DNA from: Rebecca billardiae RCC1528
Taxonomy: Eukaryota > Haptophyta
NCBI GenBank assembly: GCA_965240325.2
Contig: OZ251230.1
Span: 1,550,001 to 1,614,000 of the forward strand
Length of the DNA: 64,000 bases
Direction of reading: 5' to 3'
A program made the translations under genes and the position numbers. The first letter of the stretch is position 1. Every line of letters starts with the position of its first letter. This document shows, one piece after another, positions 39,785-47,066 of the stretch. A model generated the notes under the pieces. The model did not search any database. It saw only the letters and a list, made by a program, of their open reading frames with translations, and was not told where the DNA came from.

Positions 39785-40873
39785 ATGGTCGACGTGAAGC
39801 ACCCCAAGTGTGATCACACCGGCTGCACCAAGGTGGCTTCGTTCGGCATGCTGGGCGACGCGCGCGCCAGCCGGTGCGCTACGCACAAGCTGGCCGGCAT
39901 GGTCGACGTGAGGAGCCCCAAGTGTGATCACACCGGCTGCACCACGCGGCCTACCTTCGGCATGCCGGGTGACGCGCGCGCCAGCCGGTGCGCTACGCAC
40001 AAGCTGACCGGCATGGTCGACTTGAAGCACCCCAAGTGTGATCACACTGGCTGCACCAAGCAGCCTAACTTCGGCATGCCAGGAGACGCGTGCGCCAGCC
40101 GGTGCGCTGCGCACAAGCTGGCCGGCATGGTCGACGTGAAGAACCCCAAGTGTGATCACACCGGCTGCACCAAGTGGCCTTCATTCGGCATGCCGGGCGA
40201 GCGGCGCGCCAGCCGGTGCGCTGCGCACAAGCTGGCCGGCATGGTCGACGTGAAGCACCCCAAGTGTGATCACACAGGCTGCACCAAGGTGGCTTCGTTC
40301 GGCATGCCGGGCGACGCGCGCGCAAGCCGGTGCGCTACGCACAAGCTGGCCGGCATGGTGGACGTGACGAGCCCCAAGTGTGATCACACAGGCTGCATCA
40401 CGCGGCCTACCTTCGGCATGCCGGGCGACGCGCGCGCCAGCCGGTGCGCTGCGCACAAGCTGACCGGCATGGTCGACGTGAAGAACCCCAAGTGCGATCA
40501 CACCGGCTGCACCAAGGGGCCTTCGTTCGGCATGCCGGGCGACGCGCGCGCCAGCCGGTGCGCTACGCACAAGCTGGCCGGCATGGTACGCAGTCGGCTC
40601 GCCGTCCCCAAGCGTAGGCTGGAGCATGGCACCGGCGACCAGGGCACACGCGCAGCCAAGCGACAGCACGAACGCACCAGCCGCATTGCCACCGTCTCGG
40701 ACTCCGCCCTGCAGCTGCCCGAACTGCCGCCGCTGGTTGGGAGACTGGAGAGACGAGGCATCGGGGCGGATTGCCGTACGCCGCCACACGACGGTGACAC
40801 AGATGATGAGTCTGACCATTGGACGGTGATGGCATCCGATCTGTCCTCCCGTTCCGACGATGATGATGATTAA
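39785..40873 (+). CDS. EsV-1-7 repeat protein, unit 6 (7 repeats, leader frame broken)
   Basis: 362 residues from the ATG directly before repeat 1 (MVDVKHPKCDHTGC). The upstream leader ATG is out of frame because one A is missing near 39697 (GACGCACG instead of GACGCAACG). Repeats and tail otherwise match unit 4 residue for residue. If the leader is needed, this copy is altered; if translation starts at MVDVK, it is intact. Confidence 0.8.
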   Translation: MVDVKHPKCDHTGCTKVASFGMLGDARASRCATHKLAGMVDVRSPKCDHTGCTTRPTFGMPGDARASRCATHKLTGMVDLKHPKCDHTGCTKQPNFGMPGDACASRCAAHKLAGMVDVKNPKCDHTGCTKWPSFGMPGERRASRCAAHKLAGMVDVKHPKCDHTGCTKVASFGMPGDARASRCATHKLAGMVDVTSPKCDHTGCITRPTFGMPGDARASRCAAHKLTGMVDVKNPKCDHTGCTKGPSFGMPGDARASRCATHKLAGMVRSRLAVPKRRLEHGTGDQGTRAAKRQHERTSRIATVSDSALQLPELPPLVGRLERRGIGADCRTPPHDGDTDDESDHWTVMASDLSSRSDDDDD

Positions 40874-40944
40874 TTATTCCATTTATTCCGATTATGCTGA
40901 TCGCACGTAGCACTACTAGTTATTACCGAGTAGTACTACGTATA

Positions 40945-41719
40945 TCATGAATCTCCTTGGCGCGCGCGCGCTCGGCCTCGAGCGCGCAACGCGCCGCTCG
41001 GCGCGGCGGGCGCGCGCCGCTTCGCCCACGCACGCCGCCACCCGTCCGCGGGCTGCGGCGCCGGCCGCTTGCGCGGGGCGCGGGCGCCCGACTGCACGCT
41101 CCGCAGCACCGCCGCGCGCGCGTGCTCGTCGGGGAGCAGCTTGTCCAGCTCGGGCGCCAGCGCGCGCACGTCCTGTCGTCCACCCCGACCGCGCGCAGCA
41201 TGCGCTCGACGGCTGCGAACGCGCGCGTCGGCTCGAGGCGCTCGATCGTCTTGTACGCGCCGAGGGTGGCGTTGAGCCCGCCGCAGTGCTCAGACTGCCG
41301 CACGCAGTGCCGGTTGTGACGCGCCCTCGCCCGAGCGCTGCCGACGCCTCGTCGAAGCTGGGGCGCAACATGCCAAATGCCTCTGAGCAATGGCGCGCGC
41401 CGTCCATGTCACGGCCCGCGGTGCACTTGGACGCGTACGCCGAGGCGAAGCGCGCGAGCGGCTCTCTGTAGAAGACAGCGGCGTGCCACGTCGGGTCGGC
41501 CAGCCGCGCCGCGCCGTCCTCCACGCCCAGCCCGAAGTAGCGCAGCGTGTTGGTGTTCTGCACGAACAGCTGCTTGCGCAGCGCTGGGTCGTGCGGCGTG
41601 CGGACCGTGCGGAAGAGCTGCACGAAGTTCTGGCTCACGACCTTGTCGATCTTGCAGAAGAGGAGCTGGTGCTCCGGCACGAGGATGAAGGAGCTGTACG
41701 AAACGAACGCGGCGCTCAT
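40945..41719 (-). pseudogene. sulfotransferase-like sequence, unit 7 (1-base deletion)
   Basis: Copy of unit 5 with the same YREPLARF change, the GMLRPSF change and the same 1-base frameshift (about 41320). Confidence 0.6.
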
Positions 41720-41795
41720 CGCGACCGCCACCCGGTCGCGTTGCTCCTCGCGCCCGCCATTGTGCGGCCGCCATACAATTCCGCTCCGAAAGCTG

Positions 41796-43301
41796 ATGAC
41801 CACTGGCGAGCGGGCGGCGGCTGACGAAACCTTGTTGCTGCAACTTGGAGTGCGCGGGCGTGGATCCGGTGACCGAGGCGCGGGCCGAGCGGACGCAACG
41901 TGTGGCGGCAGTGTGGCAAGCCCTCTGCAGCTCGTCACCACGCGCGCCCTTCCGGGTGACGCTGCCGGGCGACGCGCGCGCCACATGGTCGACGTGAAGC
42001 ACCCCAAGTGTGATCACACCGGCTGCACCAAGGTGGCTTCGTTCGGCATGCTGGGCGACGCGCGCGCCAGCCGGTGCGCTACGCACAAGGTGGCCGGCAT
42101 GGTCGACCTGAAGCACCCCAAGTGTGATCACACCGGCTGCACCAAGGTGCCTTCCTTCGGCATGCCGGGCGACGCGCGCGCCATCCGGTGCGCTACGCAC
42201 AAGCTGGCCGGCATGGTCGACCTGAAGAACCCCAAGTGTGATCACACCGGCTGCACCACGCGGCCTACCTTCGGCATGCCGGGTGACGCGCGCGCCAGCC
42301 GGTGCGCTACGCACAAGCTGCCCGGCATGGTCGACTTGAAGCACCCCAAGTGTGATCACACTGGCTGCACCAAGCAGCCTAACTTCGGCATGCCAGGAGA
42401 CGCGTGCGCCAGCCGGTGCGCTACGCACAAGCTGGCCGGCATGGTCGACGTGAAGAACCCCAAGTGTGATCACACCGGCTGCACCAAGTGGCCTTCATTC
42501 GGCATGCCGGGCGAGCGGCGCGCCAGCCGGTGCGCTGCGCACAAGCTGGCCGGCATGGTCGACGTGAAGCACCCCAAGTGTGATCACACAGGCTGCACCA
42601 AGGTGGCTTCGTTCGGCATGCCGGGCGACGCGCGCGCAAGCCGGTGCGCTACGCACAAGCTGGCCGGCATGGTGGACGTGACGAGCCCCAAGTGTGATCA
42701 CACAGGCTGCATCACGCGGCCTACCTTCGGCATGCCGGGCGACGCGCGCGCCAGCCGGTGCGCTGCGCACAAGCTGACCGGCATGGTCGACCTGAAGCAC
42801 CCCAAGTGTGATCACACCGGCTGCACCACGCGGCCTTCCTTCGGCATGCCGGGCGACGCGCGCGCCATCCGGTGCGCTACGCACAAGCTGGCCGGCATGG
42901 TGGACGTGAGGAGCCCCAAGTGTGATAACACTGGCTGCACCAAGCAGCCTAACTTCGGCATGCCGGGCGACGCGCGCGCCAGCCGGTGCGCTACGCACAA
43001 GCTGGCCGGCATGGTATGCAGTCGGCTCGCCGTCCCCAAGCGTAGGCTGGAGCATGGCACAGGCGACCAGGGCACACGCGCAGCCAAGCGACAGCACGAA
43101 CGCACCAGCCGCATTGCCACCGTCTCGGACTCCGCCCCGCAGCTGCCCGAACTGCCGCCGCTGGTTGGGAGACTGGAGAGACGAGGCATCGGGGCGGATT
43201 GCCGAACGCCGCCACACGGCGGTGACACAGATGATGAGTCTGACCATTGGACGGTGATGGCATCCGATCTGTCCTCCCCTTCCGACGACGATGATGATTA
43301 A
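41796..43301 (+). CDS. EsV-1-7 repeat protein, unit 7 (9 repeats)
   Basis: 501 residues. The leader and nine repeats match unit 5, but the tail switches to the other type (VCSRLAV, DSAPQLPELPP, PPHGGDTD, SSPSDDDDD) seen in unit 8. The gene is a mosaic, as expected from gene conversion or a crossover at about 43012. Confidence 0.85.
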   Translation: MTTGERAAADETLLLQLGVRGRGSGDRGAGRADATCGGSVASPLQLVTTRALPGDAAGRRARHMVDVKHPKCDHTGCTKVASFGMLGDARASRCATHKVAGMVDLKHPKCDHTGCTKVPSFGMPGDARAIRCATHKLAGMVDLKNPKCDHTGCTTRPTFGMPGDARASRCATHKLPGMVDLKHPKCDHTGCTKQPNFGMPGDACASRCATHKLAGMVDVKNPKCDHTGCTKWPSFGMPGERRASRCAAHKLAGMVDVKHPKCDHTGCTKVASFGMPGDARASRCATHKLAGMVDVTSPKCDHTGCITRPTFGMPGDARASRCAAHKLTGMVDLKHPKCDHTGCTTRPSFGMPGDARAIRCATHKLAGMVDVRSPKCDNTGCTKQPNFGMPGDARASRCATHKLAGMVCSRLAVPKRRLEHGTGDQGTRAAKRQHERTSRIATVSDSAPQLPELPPLVGRLERRGIGADCRTPPHGGDTDDESDHWTVMASDLSSPSDDDDD

Positions 43302-43372
43302 TTATTCCATTTATTCCGATTATGCTGATCGCACGTAGCACTACTAGTTATTACCGTGTAGTACTACGTATA

Positions 43373-44200
43373 TCATGAATCTCCTTGGCGCGCGCGCGCT
43401 CGGCCTCGAGCGCTACGCGCCTCTCGGCGCGGCGGGCGCGCGCCGTTTCGCCCACGCACGCCGCCACCCGTCCGCGGGCTGCGGCGCCGGCCGCTTGCGC
43501 GGGGCGCGGGCGCCCGACTGCACGCTCCGCAGCACCGCCGCGCGCGCGTGCTCGTCGGGGAGCAGCTTGTCCAGCTCGGGCGCCAGCGCGCGCACGTCCT
43601 GTCGTCCACCCCGACCGCGCGCAGCATGCGCTCGACGGCTGCGAACGCGCGCGTCGGCTCGAGGCGCTCGATCGTCTTGTACGCGCCGAGGGTGGCGTTG
43701 AGCCCGCCGCAGTGCTCAGACTGCCGCACGCAGTGCCGGTTGTGCACGCGCCCTCGCCCGAGCGCTGCCGCCGCCTCGTCGAAGCTGGGGCGCGACATGC
43801 CGAATGCCTCCGAGCAATGGCGCGCGCCGTCCATGTCACGGCCCGCGGTGCACTTGGACGCGTACGCCGAGGCGAAGCGCTCGAGCGGCTCTCTGTAGAA
43901 GACAGCGGCGTGCCACGTCGGGTCGGCCAGCCGCGCCGCGGCGTCCTCCACGCCCAGCCCGAAGTAGCGCAGCGTGTTGGTGTTCTGCACGAACAGCTGC
44001 TTGCGCAGCGCTGGGTCGTGCGGCGTGCGGACCGCGCGGAAGAGCTGCACGAAGTTCCGGCTCACGACCTTGTCGATCTTGCAGAAGAGGAGCTGGTGCT
44101 CCGGCACGAGGATGAAGGAGCTGTACGAAACGAACGCGGCGCTCAGGCGACCGCCACCCGGTCGCGTTGCTCCTCGCGCCCGCCATTGTGCGGCCGCCAT
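43373..44200 (-). CDS. sulfotransferase-like protein, unit 8 (275 aa)
   Basis: Uninterrupted frame from the ATG of MAAAQWRARG. Residues 39-54 (FCKIDKVVSRNFVQLF) resemble the 5'-phosphosulfate loop of carbohydrate sulfotransferases (Sulfotransfer_2 type, usually CKIPKVAS). Residues 101-115 (FYREPLERFASAYAS) resemble the 3'-phosphate motif (VREPFERLVSAY). Such enzymes transfer sulfate from PAPS to glycans. No transmembrane anchor is seen, and the protein is short for a Golgi enzyme. After about residue 198 the sequence is Arg/Ser/Cys-rich because of the 8-base insertion (about 43597-43606). Its ATG lies only 21 bases from the divergent EsV-1-7 leader ATG. Activity is doubtful. Confidence 0.5.
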   Translation of the reverse strand: MAAAQWRARGATRPGGGRLSAAFVSYSSFILVPEHQLLFCKIDKVVSRNFVQLFRAVRTPHDPALRKQLFVQNTNTLRYFGLGVEDAAARLADPTWHAAVFYREPLERFASAYASKCTAGRDMDGARHCSEAFGMSRPSFDEAAAALGRGRVHNRHCVRQSEHCGGLNATLGAYKTIERLEPTRAFAAVERMLRAVGVDDRTCARWRPSWTSCSPTSTRARRCCGACSRAPAPRASGRRRSPRTGGGVRGRNGARPPRREARSARGRARARQGDS

Positions 44201-44221
44201 ACAATTCCGCTCCGAAAGCTG

Positions 44222-45955
44222 ATGACCACTGGCGAGCGGGCGGCGGCTGACGAAACCTTGTTGCTGCAACTTGGAGTGCGCGGGCGTGGATCCGGTGACC
44301 GAGGCGCGGGCCGAGCGGACGCAACGTGTGGCGGCAGTGTGGCAAGCCCTCTGCAGCTCGTCACCACGCGCGCCCTTCCGGGTGACGCTGCCGGGCGACG
44401 CGCGCGCCACATGGTCGACGTGAAGCACCCCAAGTGTGATCACACCGGCTGCACCAAGGTGGCTTCGTTCGGCATGCCGGGCGACGCGCGCGCCAGCCGG
44501 TGCGCTGCGCACAAGCTGGCCGGCATGGTGGACGTGAGGAGCCCCAAGTGTGATCACACAGGCTGCACCACGCGGCCTACCTTCGGCATGCCGGGCGACG
44601 CGCGCGCCAGCCGGTGCGCTGCGCACAAGCTGGCCGGCATGGTCGACCTGAAGAACCCCAAGTGTGATCACACCAGCTGCGCCACGCGGCCTACCTTCGG
44701 CATGCCGGGCGACGCGCGCGCAAGCCGGTGCGCTACGCACAAGCTGCCCGGCATGGTCGACTTGAAGCACCCCAAGTGTGATCACACTGGCTGCACCAAG
44801 CAGCCTAACTTCGGCATGCCGGGCGACGCGCGCGCAAGCCGGTGCGCTACGCACAAGCTGGCCGGCATGGTCGACCTGAAGCACCCCAAGTGTGATCACA
44901 CCGGCTGCACCAAGGTGGCTTCGCTCGGCATGCTGGGCGACGCTCGCGCCAGCCGGTGCGCTACGCACAAGCTGGCCGGCATGGTCGACCTGAAGCACCC
45001 CAAGTGTGATCACACCGGCTGCACCAAGCTGCCTTCGTTCGGCATGCCGGGCGACGCGCGCGCCAGCCGGTGCGCTACGCACAAGCTGGCCGGCATGGTC
45101 GACGTGAAGAACCCCAAGTGCGATCACACCGGCTGCACCAAGGGGCCTTCGTTCGGCATGCCGGGTGACGCGCGCGCCAGCCGGTGCGCTACGCACAAGC
45201 TGGGAGGCATGGTGGACGTGAGGAGCCCCAAGTGTGATCACACAGGCTGCACCAAGCAGCCTAACTTCGGCATGCCGGGCGACGCGCGCGCCAGCCGGTG
45301 CGCTACGCACAAGCTGGCCGGCATGGTGGACGTGAGGAGCCCCACGTGTGATCACACAGGCTGCACCACGCGGCCTTGCTTCGGCATGCCGGGCGACGCG
45401 CGCGCCAGCCGGTGCGCCACGCACAAGCTGGCCGGCATGGTGGACGTGAGGAGCCCCAAGTGTGATCACACTGGCTGCACCAAGCAGCCTAACTTCGGCA
45501 TGCCGGGCGACGCGCGCGCCAGCCGGTGCGCTACGCACAAGCTGGCCGGCATGGTGGACGTGAGGAGCCCGAAGTGTGATAACACTGGCTGCACCAAGCA
45601 GCCTAACTTCGGCATGCCGGGCGACGCGCGCGCCAGCCGGTGCGCTACGCACAAGCTGGCCGGCATGGTATGCAGTCGGCTCGCCGTCCCCAAGCGTAGG
45701 CTGGAGCATGGCACCGGCGACCAGGGCACACGCGCAGCCAAGCGACAGCACGAACGCACCAGCCGCATTGCCACCGTCTCGGACTCCGCCCCGCAGCTGC
45801 CCGAACTGCCGCGGCTGGTTGGGAGACTGGAGAGACGAGGCATCGGGGCGGATTGCCGAACGCCGCCACACGGCGGTGACACAGATGATGAGTCTGACCA
45901 TTGGACGGTGATGGCATCCGATCTGTCCTCCCCTTCCGACGACGATGATGATTAG
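44222..45955 (+). CDS. EsV-1-7 repeat protein, unit 8 (11 repeats)
   Basis: 577 residues. Eleven repeats, including a KCDHTSCATRPTFG variant (third), a TKVASLGMLG variant (fifth) and a final KCDNTGC repeat as in units 5 and 7. The tail is of the VCSRLAV / PPHGGD / SSPSDDDDD type. A leader with RGRGSGDRG is in frame with the repeats. Confidence 0.85.
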   Translation: MTTGERAAADETLLLQLGVRGRGSGDRGAGRADATCGGSVASPLQLVTTRALPGDAAGRRARHMVDVKHPKCDHTGCTKVASFGMPGDARASRCAAHKLAGMVDVRSPKCDHTGCTTRPTFGMPGDARASRCAAHKLAGMVDLKNPKCDHTSCATRPTFGMPGDARASRCATHKLPGMVDLKHPKCDHTGCTKQPNFGMPGDARASRCATHKLAGMVDLKHPKCDHTGCTKVASLGMLGDARASRCATHKLAGMVDLKHPKCDHTGCTKLPSFGMPGDARASRCATHKLAGMVDVKNPKCDHTGCTKGPSFGMPGDARASRCATHKLGGMVDVRSPKCDHTGCTKQPNFGMPGDARASRCATHKLAGMVDVRSPTCDHTGCTTRPCFGMPGDARASRCATHKLAGMVDVRSPKCDHTGCTKQPNFGMPGDARASRCATHKLAGMVDVRSPKCDNTGCTKQPNFGMPGDARASRCATHKLAGMVCSRLAVPKRRLEHGTGDQGTRAAKRQHERTSRIATVSDSAPQLPELPRLVGRLERRGIGADCRTPPHGGDTDDESDHWTVMASDLSSPSDDDDD

Positions 45956-46026
45956 TTATTCCATTTATTCCGATTATGCTGATCGCACGTAGCACTACTA
46001 GTTATTACCGAGTAGTACTACGTATA

Positions 46027-46857
46027 TCATGAATCTCCTTGGCGCGCGCGCGCTCGGCCTGGAGCGCTTCGCGCCTCTCGGCGCGGCGGGCGCGCGCCGC
46101 TTCGCCCACGCACGCCGCCACCCGTCCGCGGGCTGCGGCGCCGGCCGCTTGCGCGGGGCGCGGGCGCCCGACTGCACGCCCCGCAGCACCGCCGCGCGCG
46201 CGTGCTCGTCGGGGAGCAGCTTGTCCAGCTCGGGCGCCAGCGCGCGCACGTCCTGTCGTCCACCCCGACCGCGCGCAGCATGCGCTCGACGGCTGCGAAC
46301 GCGCGCGTCGGCTCGAGGCGCTCGATCGTCTTGTACGCGCCGAGGGTGGCGTTGAGCCCGCCGCAGTGCTCAGACTGCCGCACGCAGTGCCGATTGTGCA
46401 CGCGCCCTCGCCCGAGCGCTGCCGCCGCCTCGTCGAAGCTGGGGCGCGACATGCCGAATGCCTCCGAGCAATGGCGCACGCCGTCCATGTCACGGCCCGC
46501 GGTGCACTTGGACACGGACGCCGAGGCGAAGCGCTCGAGCGGCTCTCTGTAGAAGACAGCGGCGTGCCACGTCGGGTCGGCCAGCCGCGCCGCGGCGTCC
46601 TCCACGCCCAGCCCGAAGTAGCGCAGCGTGTTGGTGTTCTGCACGAACAGCTGCTTGCGCAGCGCCGGGTCGTGCGGCGTGCGGACCGCGCGGAAGAGCT
46701 GCACGAAGTTCTGGCTCGCGACCTTGTCGTCGATCTTGCAGAAGAGGAGCCGTTGCTCCGGCACGAGGATGAAGGAGCTGTACGAAACGAACGCGGCGCT
46801 CAGGCGACCGCCACCCGGTCGCGTTGCTCCTCGCGCCCGCCATTGTGCGGCCGCCAT
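46027..46857 (-). CDS. sulfotransferase-like protein, unit 9 (276 aa)
   Basis: Open from the ATG of MAAAQWRARG to a stop at 46027. It differs from unit 8 by an in-frame extra Asp in the phosphosulfate loop (FCKIDDKVASQNF), by FASASVSK in place of FASAYASK in the 3'-phosphate region, and by DGVRHC. The extra residue in the loop may impair PAPS binding. The 8-base insertion alters its C-terminus as in units 2-8. Confidence 0.45.
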   Translation of the reverse strand: MAAAQWRARGATRPGGGRLSAAFVSYSSFILVPEQRLLFCKIDDKVASQNFVQLFRAVRTPHDPALRKQLFVQNTNTLRYFGLGVEDAAARLADPTWHAAVFYREPLERFASASVSKCTAGRDMDGVRHCSEAFGMSRPSFDEAAAALGRGRVHNRHCVRQSEHCGGLNATLGAYKTIERLEPTRAFAAVERMLRAVGVDDRTCARWRPSWTSCSPTSTRARRCCGACSRAPAPRASGRRRSPRTGGGVRGRSGARPPRREARSAPGRARARQGDS

Positions 46858-47066
46858 ACAATTCCGCTCCGAAAGCTGATGACCACTGGCGAGCGGGCGG
46901 CGGCTGACGAAACCTTGTTGCTGCAACTTGGAGTGCGCGGGCGTGGATCCGGTGACCGAGGCGCGGGCCGAGCGGACGCACGTGTGGCGGCAGTGTGGCA
47001 AGCCCTCTGCAGCTCGTCACCACGCGCGCCCTTCCGGGTGACGCTGCCGGGCGACGCGCGCGCCAC

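Larger units (their letters stand above)
38715..43012. repeat. two-unit segmental duplication, copy B (units 6-7)
   Basis: The second copy differs from copy A by very few changes, including a 1-base deletion near 39697. The identity ends at the tail of the unit 7 repeat gene, which instead matches the unit 8 type. Confidence 0.9.

Noticed and set aside
43373-45901. Very long minus-strand open frame (about 840 residues) through the antisense of the unit 8 EsV-1-7 repeats into the sulfotransferase
   Set aside because: The 114-bp GC-rich repeat has no stop in this antisense frame, so it opens automatically in every unit. The sense frame has the precise Cys/His spacing. Only the sulfotransferase part is kept as a feature.
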